Notes: generated by a model not told the origin, from the letters alone. A stretch of 5,290 nucleotides of DNA from Deltaproteobacteria bacterium (GCA_015233295.1 JADFYC010000273.1:1-5290); one strand, 5' to 3'; numbered from the stretch's first letter, positions 1-5,175 are shown. Numbers and translations: made by a program.

Positions 1-394
1 CCACAGTCACCAGACCTGGCTTAGGCAAGTCGTGATAGGTATCTTGTTTGACCACTGCGACCACTCCCGGCTTCAAGCCCAATTCCACCCGGATCCCGCC
101 CTGCTCAGGCTGCGGTTCCGTCCGAAAGGTAGAAACCACATGGGATTGGGGATATTGCTGCGGCTTTGGCGGAGTAGTTTTAATCTGAATGGGTAATTCG
201 ATAATGACCCGCGTCGGGTTTTGGAGTGGTGACACTTTCGGCGTATAATTGCTGTTAAAAATCATTCTTAATTCGAACACGTTCTTCTGGCTCCAGGGGA
301 TGATCTCCTGGAGAACTGGCTTGCCGGCCGGGTCTGGATCCGTTTTGACCCCTGCTGCGGCCCCGGCCAAGGTGGAGCTGAACCATAAGGCCAT
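1..394 (-). CDS. AMIN-domain secreted/periplasmic protein, N-terminal part (runs off left edge)
   Basis: About 131 codons are visible, read leftwards; the 3' end lies outside the window. The N-terminus (MALWFSSTLAGAAAG and the codons just before it) is hydrophobic and ends in a small-residue AGAAA stretch, as in a Sec signal peptide, so the product is probably exported. After a Pro-rich linker, residues about 37-65 read as a beta-rich AMIN-like unit: FELRMIFNSNYTP, then LQNPTRVIIELP, which matches the family pattern of a Pro/Arg turn before a hydrophobic strand. A second beta segment, GIRVELGLKPGVVAVV, follows a Pro/Gln-rich spacer. AMIN domains are known to target proteins to the envelope by binding peptidoglycan or pilus and secretin parts; the exact partner is not visible here. 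The start is uncertain. ATG at 394, CTG at 397 and TTG at 403 are in frame, and none has a good ribosome site. The strong GGAGG at 445-441 points to TTG 434, which is one base out of frame. The family call is by pattern only. Confidence 0.6.
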   Translation of the reverse strand, partial: MALWFSSTLAGAAAGVKTDPDPAGKPVLQEIIPWSQKNVFELRMIFNSNYTPKVSPLQNPTRVIIELPIQIKTTPPKPQQYPQSHVVSTFRTEPQPEQGGIRVELGLKPGVVAVVKQDTYHDLPKPGLVTV

Positions 395-440
395 CAGGGG
401 CAACGAGTTACTTAGAAATTTAAATAATAGTCAATCTAAG

Positions 441-445
441 CCTCC
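441..445 (-). promoter_or_regulatory. Strong GGAGG Shine-Dalgarno without a matching in-frame start
   Basis: On the minus strand GGAGG is followed, after the ideal six bases, by TTG at 434-432. That TTG frame closes at TAA 422-420, whereas the AMIN frame has a TGA at 433-431. One base removed between 428 and 422 would join the TTG to the long frame and give a classic signal peptide. The site is seen directly; its use is inferred. Confidence 0.4.
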
Positions 446-454
446 GGAGTCATT

Positions 455-486
455 AACCCGCAACTACGCAACCCGTAACCCGCAAC
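455..486 (+). repeat. AACCCGY heptamer run, locus 1
   Basis: The units are AACCCGC (455-461), the eight-base variant AACTACGC (462-469), AACCCGT (470-476), AACCCGC (477-483) and a trailing AAC. The run fills the spacer between the divergent AMIN gene and xth, just upstream of the xth ribosome site. A related run occurs at 2355-2375. Function unknown; it looks like a short intergenic tandem repeat family. Confidence 0.7.
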
Positions 487-496
487 ATCTTTTATT

Positions 497-501
497 AGGA
501 G
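497..501 (+). promoter_or_regulatory. Ribosome binding site of xth
   Basis: AGGAG lies six bases before the GTG at 508, which fixes this GTG as the start. The first residues, KYRIATFN, then line up with the usual N-terminus of the family. Confidence 0.8.
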
Positions 502-507
502 ACAGCC

Positions 508-1287
508 GTGAAATACCGGATAGCCACGTTTAACACCAATTCCATCCGGGCCAGATTGGACATCATCCTGACCTGGCTGGCCCAACACCGACCCAACGTC
601 ATGTGCCTTCAGGAAACCAAGGTCCAGGATGAGGATTTCCCCATCGAGACGATCATACAGGCGGGTTACCAGGCTGTTTTCAAAGGACAAAAAAGCTATC
701 ATGGGGTAGCTACCCTGTGCTTGAGCCAACCGGACGAGGTGAGTTGGGGGCTCGGCGGAGATGACCGTGAGGCCGATGTCCGCCTGCTTACCGTCCGGGT
801 GGATGGGCTTCGAGTGGTGAATACCTATATCCCTCAAGGCCGGGAAGTGGGCACGCCTCACTTTGCCTATAAACTTAATTTTTTTAAGCGATTAGGCGAA
901 TACTTCCAGGCTGGTTTCTCCCCTCAAGAACTCCTGATTTGGGCTGGGGACTTAAACGCGGCACTGACGGATGAAGATGTTTACGATCCCAAACGTCTGG
1001 CCGGGCAGGTCTGCTTTCATCCTGATGAACAGGCAGCCCTGAAGGCAGTGACCCAGTGGGGCTTAGTGGACGTCTTTCGCCGTCACCATCCGGAGGGCCG
1101 GGCCTTTACCTTTTGGGATTATCGGTTACCCAAGTCGGTCGACCGGAATCTAGGCTGGCGGATTGATTATATTTGGGCCACCGGGCCTTTGGCCGAACGC
1201 TCCACCGACGCCTATGTGGACTTAGAACCCCGCCGGATGCCCAAACCTTCCGACCACACCTTCCTGGTCGCGGACTTCGAACTCTAA
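508..1287 (+). CDS. xth: Exodeoxyribonuclease III / AP endonuclease (XthA-type)
   Basis: A 259-residue protein, close to the usual 255-270 residues of bacterial exonuclease III in the endonuclease/exonuclease/phosphatase fold. It should cut the backbone 5' to abasic sites and trim 3' blocked ends in cytoplasmic base excision repair. Family motifs are complete and in order: FNTNSIRARL with N9, CLQETKVQDEDFP with metal ligand E36, NTYIPQG with Y107, WAGDLNAAL with D148 and N150, WRIDYIWA with D220, and the terminal PSDHTFLVADF with D249-H250, the catalytic Asp-His pair. The start is GTG with AGGAG six bases upstream. The gene stands alone, divergent from the AMIN gene and convergent with the toxin-antitoxin module, so it is probably a single-gene transcript. 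No clear terminator follows the TAA. There is no sign of truncation. The family call is very secure; the balance of AP-endonuclease to exonuclease activity cannot be judged from sequence. Confidence 0.96.
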   Translation: MKYRIATFNTNSIRARLDIILTWLAQHRPNVMCLQETKVQDEDFPIETIIQAGYQAVFKGQKSYHGVATLCLSQPDEVSWGLGGDDREADVRLLTVRVDGLRVVNTYIPQGREVGTPHFAYKLNFFKRLGEYFQAGFSPQELLIWAGDLNAALTDEDVYDPKRLAGQVCFHPDEQAALKAVTQWGLVDVFRRHHPEGRAFTFWDYRLPKSVDRNLGWRIDYIWATGPLAERSTDAYVDLEPRRMPKPSDHTFLVADFEL

Positions 1288-1382
1288 ACTCAATCTCCGA
1301 CCAGCGGATCAGGTTATACCCGGTCATAATTGTCCCTTTTGAATCAGGGACCATGGCTAATTTGACGTCCTGTGGCTTCGCA

Positions 1383-1404
1383 CCCAGACAACAAGTTGTC
1401 TGGG
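1383..1404. repeat. Near-perfect palindrome with 10-bp arms
   Basis: CCCAGACAAC and GTTGTCTGGG are exact reverse complements separated by AA only. As RNA or single-stranded DNA it would form a strong hairpin with a minimal loop; as duplex it resembles an operator or a REP-like element. There is no T run after it on either strand, so a standard intrinsic terminator is unlikely. Confidence 0.75.
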
Positions 1405-1477
1405 CCACCCTCCTTCATTCCCAGGATATGACTTCCATGGTCATCGTCTCCATTGTGGCCGTGTAGGGGCTATATTA

Positions 1478-1492
1478 GGCCCTGAGCGGGCC
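1478..1492. repeat. GC-rich hairpin GGCCC-TGAGC-GGGCC
   Basis: Perfect 5-bp GC-only arms with a five-base loop in the spacer between convergent genes. Its position would suit a bidirectional transcription end, but neither side has a T tract (TAATATAGCC lies on the minus side). Terminator function is therefore only a possibility. Confidence 0.35.
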
Positions 1493-1580
1493 CCAATGGC
1501 CTTGTCCAGCGTAAGGGAAGAAATTGGATGGGTCTACAAAAGATCTGATAAATTAAGATGGAACGGGAAAGGGGAGGAGG

Positions 1581-1837
1581 TTAGGGGTTTTTTAGGATAT
1601 CGTGCTTACCGATTCTTCTTAACATGCATATTTCGCCCTCAATTCTGAAGGTATACCGGTAGGCTGCGCTAATCGGGACTTCCCAAGTATTTTTGATGCC
1701 TTCCATCTTATTAATATTTAACGATGGGTAATGTGGGTTCTGAGCCAAGAACCTTAGTTGCTTTTCCGTCTGCTTTTGAATCTGAGGGGCAACTTTTGAA
1801 AGTCATCTTTGAATTGGTCGGAGCGTCTCAGGATCAT
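1581..1837 (-). pseudogene. RelE/ParE-type toxin gene with a one-base frameshift
   Basis: Reading leftwards, ATG 1837 opens MILRRSDQFKDDFQKLP and then hits a stop (LRFKSRRKSN). Switching frame inside CCCC (1789-1786) gives a continuous 69-codon stretch to TAA 1583-1581: PQIQKQTEKQLRFLAQNP, HYPSLNINKMEGIKN, TWEVPISAAYRYTFRIEG and EICMLRRIGKHDILKNP. Joined, this is about 85 residues, the normal size for RelE/ParE-fold toxins. It shows their hallmarks: an N-terminal helix pair with LPPQIQ, NP-PSL, K-eGi-ntWE, YR-tf-ie and a final IGkHD. Five Cs instead of four would restore the frame. Intact members act as mRNA interferases or gyrase poisons. The start lies 13 bases after the antitoxin stop with no clear ribosome site, which suggests translational coupling. 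The break may be real inactivation or a consensus error in a short homopolymer. The RelE-versus-ParE choice is open. Confidence 0.82.
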
Positions 1838-1850
1838 AAGTGTGACGGAC

Positions 1851-2180
1851 TCAAGAGTTGAGCTCTTTTATTAGATCATCAACATTATCAAGTTCCTTGT
1901 ATCGTCCCGCTGCGATATCTCGATCAGCCTCTTTTTCCTTTTCCTGCCACTCCTTAGTCCAAAACCATTTCTGGTCTTCCGGCACATCCTTGGGCATATA
2001 ATCTACAAAGATAGAGGAATCGTCATTATCGGTTTTAGGATACTCCTTCTGGTGAAGATATTGGAGCAAGGCTTCCCTGAAAAGCTCGCTTCGGGTGCGG
2101 CCTTCCTCTTTGGCCAATTCATCAATTGTAGCCAGGAATTCAGGCCGTACAGAGGTGGTGATTGGTTTGGTCCGTCTCAT
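1851..2180 (-). CDS. Ribbon-helix-helix (CopG/Arc-type) antitoxin
   Basis: A 109-residue protein from ATG 2180, or 113 from an in-frame GTG at 2192. I prefer the ATG because the ribbon strand starts right after it and GGA precedes it at a fair distance; AAGG sits only two bases before the GTG. Residues 4-38 form the ribbon-helix-helix DNA-binding unit: strand TKPITTSVRP, helix EFLATIDELAKEEG, then TRSELFREALLQYL, with the conserved G-RTRSEL turn. The acidic, Trp-containing tail, ending DIAAGRYKELDNVDDLIKEL, looks like the toxin-wrapping segment common to RelB/Phd-type antitoxins. The partner follows 13 bases downstream and is a RelE/ParE-type toxin with a broken frame. Antitoxins of this class normally repress their own promoter, and the promoter just upstream carries short dyads. 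With the toxin broken, the protein may act only as a repressor or protect against related toxins (inference). Confidence 0.88.
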   Translation of the reverse strand: MRRTKPITTSVRPEFLATIDELAKEEGRTRSELFREALLQYLHQKEYPKTDNDDSSIFVDYMPKDVPEDQKWFWTKEWQEKEKEADRDIAAGRYKELDNVDDLIKELNS

Positions 2181-2233
2181 TCTTGTTTCCACAACCTTAT
2201 GAAGAAATTTGAGATATAACCCAACCTGCTGAT

Positions 2234-2254
2234 TATAATTATATCATACCGGTA
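2234..2254. promoter_or_regulatory. Likely operator dyads for the antitoxin
   Basis: Two perfect palindromes sit in the core promoter: TATAATTATA (2234-2243), covering the -10, and TACCGGTA (2247-2254), in the spacer. Ribbon-helix-helix repressors bind short palindromes of this size, so autoregulation is a reasonable inference. The dyads are seen; the binding is not. Confidence 0.45.
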
Positions 2255-2267
2255 GAAAAGATGTCAA
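2238..2267 (-). promoter_or_regulatory. Sigma-70 promoter of the toxin-antitoxin operon
   Basis: On the minus strand a consensus -35 TTGACA (2267-2262), an 18-bp spacer and a consensus -10 TATAAT (2243-2238) occur, with TG one base before the -10 (extended -10). Transcription should start near 2231, about 50 bases before the antitoxin ATG. All 12 core bases match consensus. Confidence 0.85.
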
Positions 2268-2319
2268 CGGAAATGGAAATCCGCCGCGATAGGTTGTCCA
2301 CCATCCATAGCGCAGTATC

Positions 2320-2335
2320 ATAGAGTTCACTCTAT
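2320..2335. repeat. Inverted repeat ATAGAGT-TC-ACTCTAT
   Basis: Perfect 7-bp arms with a two-base centre in the spacer between the end of the dehydrogenase gene and the promoter of the toxin-antitoxin operon. There is no T run beside it, so it is not a standard terminator. It could be an operator or a weak stem. Confidence 0.5.
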
Positions 2336-2354
2336 TCGTCTGTCAAGAAAGACA

Positions 2355-2375
2355 AATCCGTAACCCGTAACTCGT
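2355..2375 (+). repeat. AAYYCGT heptamer run, locus 2
   Basis: Three adjoining units: AATCCGT, AACCCGT and AACTCGT. The last runs into TACTC, so on the minus strand the dehydrogenase stop codon TAA (2377-2375) overlaps the repeat. It is the same motif family as the run at 455-486, in the same orientation. Confidence 0.65.
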
Positions 2376-3328
2376 TACTCTTCATGCCGCATCAGCACCT
2401 TAATCACTCCTTTTTGCCAGGCGAAGTTGAAGGCCTGTTCGGCCTGCTGAAACGAGAAGACCCGGGTGATCAACGGAGCGACCTCGATCAACCCCCGGCT
2501 GAGGAGCGCCAAGGCCGGAGCAAAGGGGCCGCACCTGGAACCAACCAGAGTCACCTCATTAACCACCACCCGAGTCATGTCCAGGAGCACCGGTTTGATG
2601 TGGGTGCTTTTCACGAAAATCAGGCCTCGTGGTTTAATGGCGTCCAACGCCGTGCTCAAACCCGGCACCGACCCAGACGCTTCCACCACGACATCAAAGC
2701 CCTTTTCCTCAAAGCCTTCTCTCTGATGAGTGATGACACCGACGTGGCGGACGATGTCCAGCTTGTCTTCATGCCGCCCCACCAGATGGACTTCGGCCCC
2801 GGTCAGGCGAAGAACCTGGGCGGCTAGCAACCCGATGCGGCCATCTCCGACGACCAGGGCGCGGGAGGTTGGCCGGATGTGAACCTGATCGGGCATCTCC
2901 ACCATGGCGGCCAACGGTTCGGTAAACACCGCCGCGGCATCGGGGACCTGATCCGGGACCAGGTGCAGGTTGGCTTCAGGTAAAACCAGGTAGTCAGCGA
3001 AGCAACCCGGCCGGCCCAGGATGCCGATGGCCGTGCGGGAGGGACAATGACGAGCATCAAATCTCCGACACTGGTCGCACCGGCCGCACCCCACGTTGAT
3101 ATCTCCTACCACCCGGCGTCCGATCAGGCTGTGGTCATCCGCCTCCTCTACCCGGCCGACAAACTCATGGCCCAGCACGCCGGAAAAGCCGTGGTAGCCT
3201 TGGGTCAGCTCGAAGTCAGTCCGGCAAAAGCCACTCATTAACACCTTGACCAGGGCTTCGCCCGCCGGTCGTACCGGCCGGGGCACTTCCCGCAGTGATA
3301 ATTTTCCGTCGTACACCAACCCCAACAT
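2375..3328 (-). CDS. Zinc-dependent medium-chain alcohol dehydrogenase family protein
   Basis: A 317-residue medium-chain dehydrogenase/reductase (COG1063-like), somewhat shorter than the usual 340-350. The N-terminal catalytic domain has zinc ligands C35 (GFCRTDFEL), H54-E55 (LGHEFVG) and E137 (FTEPLAAM). The structural zinc loop is complete with C81, C84, C87 and C95. The cofactor domain starts near residue 155 with ALVVGDGRIGLLAAQ, matching G-x-G-x-x-G. The end of the second strand reads HLVGRHEDKL, with Gly-Arg where an NAD-selective acidic residue is often seen, so NADP(H) use is possible. It should oxidise an alcohol or reduce an aldehyde/ketone; the substrate cannot be read from sequence. 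AGGAG lies eight bases before the ATG. It follows mtaD by 46 bp on the same strand and is probably co-transcribed, which hints at a role near MTA or deoxyadenosine salvage. Family secure, substrate unknown. Confidence 0.9.
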   Translation of the reverse strand: MLGLVYDGKLSLREVPRPVRPAGEALVKVLMSGFCRTDFELTQGYHGFSGVLGHEFVGRVEEADDHSLIGRRVVGDINVGCGRCDQCRRFDARHCPSRTAIGILGRPGCFADYLVLPEANLHLVPDQVPDAAAVFTEPLAAMVEMPDQVHIRPTSRALVVGDGRIGLLAAQVLRLTGAEVHLVGRHEDKLDIVRHVGVITHQREGFEEKGFDVVVEASGSVPGLSTALDAIKPRGLIFVKSTHIKPVLLDMTRVVVNEVTLVGSRCGPFAPALALLSRGLIEVAPLITRVFSFQQAEQAFNFAWQKGVIKVLMRHEE

Positions 3329-3336
3329 ATCAGTAT

Positions 3337-3341
3337 CTCCT
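3337..3341 (-). promoter_or_regulatory. Ribosome binding site of the dehydrogenase gene
   Basis: AGGAG on the minus strand, eight bases before ATG 3328. It supports this start and independent translation of the second gene in the mtaD operon. Confidence 0.7.
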
Positions 3342-3374
3342 GTCGATCACGTAGTTAATGCTCAACATGGCGAC

Positions 3375-4691
3375 CTAGAGCCAGGTCTTTATTTTGGTTC
3401 CGATGGCCCTGGCTTCGGCCATGATCGCGTCTTGATCCAAGGTTAGGACCCGGCCGTTTTCCATGACCAGTCGGCCGTTGATGATGACCGTAGTTACTTC
3501 TCCTCCTGTCGCGGAATAGACCAGATGAGACGATAGATTGTACAACGGAGTGAGGTGGGGGTGATCCATGTCGAGAATAATTACGTCGGCTTTCTTGCCT
3601 TTTTCCAGGCTCCCGATCTGATGGGCCAGACCAAGAGCTGCCGCAGAGCCGTTGGTGGCCATATCCAGCACTGTCCCGGCCCCCATCACCGTTGGATCTT
3701 TAGTCGCCAGCTTATGGAGTTTCGCTGCAATATCCATCTCCTGGAACATATTCAAGTTGTTGTTACTGGCGCAGCCGTCCGTACCTAGGCCGACGGCCAT
3801 CCCCCGCTGGAGCATCTTGGGCACCGGGGCTACTCCATTGGCCAGCTTCATATTGCTTTCCGGATTGTGGGCTACCCGGACCTGCCGCTCCGCGAGCAAG
3901 TCGAGTTCATCATCGGATACGGCTACCACATGATCTGCCAAAAGGTGAGGGCCCAGGACGCCCAACCGTTCCAGATGGCGGATCGGGGTGGCGCCGTGTT
4001 GTTCCAACGACTGAGCCACTTCAGCCTCGGACTCGGACAGGTGGGTGATCATCATCACATTCTCACGTCTGGCCATGTCCATGGCCTTGAGAAACAGGTC
4101 TTCGCCGCAGGTATAAACGGAATGGGGTTCGATGGCGGGAGTGATGAGATCGTGGCTCTTATATTCTTGGATGAGCTCTAAAGTGTAGTCGAACCCGCGT
4201 TCAATCGGTCCGTAGTTCGGTGAAGGAAAGTCATAGATGACTTCACCCACAACCGCCCTGATTCCAGCCTGTTCTGCTGCTCTGGCGACTTCCTTTTCAA
4301 ACAGATACATGTCACAAAAAGTGGTAGTGCCGGACTTGATCATCTCCAGGCAGGCCAGCAGAGAACCGATATAAACAGCGTGTCCGTCCAGTCGGGCCTC
4401 GCCGGGGAAGATGTAGTTGTTCAGCCACTCCATCAAGGGAAGATCATCGGCCAGGCCTCGGAACAGGGTCATGGCCGCATGGGTATGAGCATTGATCAGA
4501 CCGGGCATAACCAGGTGCCCCTGGGCCGGGATAACATACTTTGGTTTCAGGTGGCTGGGCGGCTCCCCCGGTCCAACATCGGTGATGGCATCTCCAGTAA
4601 TGGCCAGGTAGCCTGGTTGATAAGTGTTTCCGCGGTCATCCAGGGTTAGGACGGCACCGGACTTGATCAAAATATCGCAAGCGGTTTCCAT
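3375..4691 (-). CDS. mtaD: 5-methylthioadenosine/S-adenosylhomocysteine deaminase
   Basis: A 438-residue amidohydrolase-superfamily protein, full length for the MtaD/TrzA/ATZ group. It should hydrolytically deaminate the adenine of MTA or SAH, and possibly adenosine or 5'-deoxyadenosine, to the inosine derivative and ammonia in the cytoplasm. Metal and catalytic residues are all visible: H69 and H71 in NAHTHAAMTLFRGL, E98 in FPGEA, H190 in IEPHSVYTCG, H217 and E220 in ITHLSESEAE, then HNPESNMKLANG, and D305 in GLGTDGCASNNNLNMF. The SNNNLNMFQEMD segment and the preceding PGEA are typical of the MTA/SAH deaminases rather than of guanine or cytosine deaminases. The N-terminal and C-terminal stretches (about 1-60 and 368-438, with KADVIILDMD and VIINGRLVMENG) form the usual small beta domain. 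ATG 4691 has GGAG nine bases upstream. It is the first gene of a likely two-gene operon with the dehydrogenase. Exact substrate preference is not certain. Confidence 0.93.
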   Translation of the reverse strand: METACDILIKSGAVLTLDDRGNTYQPGYLAITGDAITDVGPGEPPSHLKPKYVIPAQGHLVMPGLINAHTHAAMTLFRGLADDLPLMEWLNNYIFPGEARLDGHAVYIGSLLACLEMIKSGTTTFCDMYLFEKEVARAAEQAGIRAVVGEVIYDFPSPNYGPIERGFDYTLELIQEYKSHDLITPAIEPHSVYTCGEDLFLKAMDMARRENVMMITHLSESEAEVAQSLEQHGATPIRHLERLGVLGPHLLADHVVAVSDDELDLLAERQVRVAHNPESNMKLANGVAPVPKMLQRGMAVGLGTDGCASNNNLNMFQEMDIAAKLHKLATKDPTVMGAGTVLDMATNGSAAALGLAHQIGSLEKGKKADVIILDMDHPHLTPLYNLSSHLVYSATGGEVTTVIINGRLVMENGRVLTLDQDAIMAEARAIGTKIKTWL

Positions 4692-4920
4692 ATGTTGTGG
4701 CTCCGTTAAAATTACTCGGTCGAGAATTGGAGAAAAAACCTAATCGTGGAGGCACAGAGAATTGTTGCCTTCTCGATGCGCTCCATCGATACGGGGTCAA
4801 AATTTATGGACAGGAAGACTTTTCCGGCCCGGTGGACGGATGGGCTAGTTACAAACGGGGCAGAAAAGTGGCCATCAATATCAGCCTCAACCCTTTGAGG
4901 TTACAAATCATCATTTTAAT
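4692..4920. other. Left half of the divergent intergenic region, no recognisable gene
   Basis: About 230 bases of ordinary base composition upstream of mtaD. A plus-strand open frame from GTG 4697 to 4924 (75 codons) crosses it but has no family resemblance that I know, no ribosome site and an AT-rich tail. A 16-bp hairpin, CCTCAA-CCCT-TTGAGG (4885-4900), marks its right border. It may hold the mtaD leader or gene debris. Confidence 0.4.
4885..4900. repeat. Small hairpin CCTCAA-CCCT-TTGAGG
   Basis: Perfect 6-bp arms with a four-base loop, exactly at the change from ordinary to very AT-rich sequence. The following TTACAAATCATC is not a T run, so a terminator on the plus strand would be weak at best. 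Confidence 0.35.
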
Positions 4921-5100
4921 ATAACACATAAAATATCTAAATGGAATGAATGTACAAAAATAATGAATAAAATCAAAATGATATACACAAACTATGTGTT
5001 AAAATGCAGTCATTGTATGATGTTACAGAATCTACACTTATTATTGTGTGTAGTATTTAATAATAATATTAATAAATTAACCTGTAAAGACCATTTTTAT
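4921..5100. promoter_or_regulatory. Very AT-rich divergent control region with dyads
   Basis: By direct count 38 of 180 bases are G or C (about 21%), far below the flanking genes. It holds AACACATA (4923-4930) with its exact reverse complement TATGTGTT (4993-5000), a tighter dyad ACACA/TGTGT (4985-4999), and CTACAC/GTGTAG (5032-5053). No protein-like frame is seen. It lies between mtaD (leftwards) and the exported-protein gene (rightwards), so it probably serves as a promoter or regulator-binding region for one or both. Curved DNA or binding of a xenogeneic silencer is possible but inferred. Confidence 0.55.
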
Positions 5101-5102
5101 TA

Positions 5103-5131
5103 TTGACATATTGTACGGTCATTGGTATACA
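5103..5131 (+). promoter_or_regulatory. Sigma-70 promoter for the right-edge gene
   Basis: A consensus -35 TTGACA (5103-5108), a 17-bp spacer and a -10 TATACA (5126-5131) preceded by TGG, giving an extended -10. Transcription should start near 5138, leaving a leader of about 50 bases before ATG 5188. Confidence 0.75.
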
Positions 5132-5147
5132 TGGACACTCCTTGACC

Positions 5148-5162
5148 ATTAAGCCGCTTAAT
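5148..5162 (+). repeat. Leader dyad ATTAAGC-C-GCTTAAT
   Basis: An exact dyad with 7-bp arms around one base lies in the predicted 5' leader, between the promoter and the ribosome site. As RNA it could fold as ATTAAG-CCG-CTTAAT; as DNA it could bind a dimeric regulator just downstream of the transcription start. Function not known. Confidence 0.5.
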
Positions 5163-5175
5163 AAAATCACGGCAG

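Larger units (their letters stand above)
1288..1580. other. Gene-free spacer between convergent genes
   Basis: About 290 bases between the stop of xth and the end of the broken toxin gene. No frame here looks like a known protein; the open frames that cross it are short and low in recognisable motifs. It holds a 22-bp palindrome (1383-1404), a weak GTCCCT/AGGGAC dyad (1332-1351) and a GC-rich GGCCC/GGGCC hairpin (1478-1492). None of these is followed by a clear T run in either direction, so I see no standard terminator for either flanking gene. Confidence 0.6.

Noticed and set aside
414..430. AT-rich AGAAATTTAAATAATAG as a promoter for xth
   Set aside because: A -10-like TAAATA is present but no -35 at suitable spacing could be recognised, so it is not listed as a feature.
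1332..1351. GTCCCT/AGGGAC stem after xth as a terminator
   Set aside because: Six-base stem with an eight-base loop and no T run afterwards; too weak to call.
1106..1408. A 100-codon minus-strand frame opposite the end of xth and running into the spacer
   Set aside because: Most of it is antisense to a certain exonuclease III gene, the start GTG lies inside the palindrome with GGAGG directly against it, and it has no family resemblance.
1353..1466. Small plus-strand frame MANLTSCGFAPRQQ... in the spacer, preceded by AGGGA
   Set aside because: Only 37 codons, crosses the strong palindrome, and has no recognisable motif; more likely chance in a repeat-bearing spacer.
1784..1794. Programmed ribosomal frameshift in the toxin gene
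   Set aside because: The bases around TTG CCC CTC do not form an X XXY YYZ heptamer and no stem or pseudoknot was evident just downstream; mutation or read error is simpler.
3652..4181. Long plus-strand frames opposite mtaD
   Set aside because: They are antisense to a gene with complete catalytic motifs and carry no domain signal of their own.
4697..4924. 75-codon plus-strand frame upstream of mtaD
   Set aside because: GTG start without a ribosome site, no promoter seen, no motif, and its last codons fall into the AT-rich block; kept only as an unassigned spacer.
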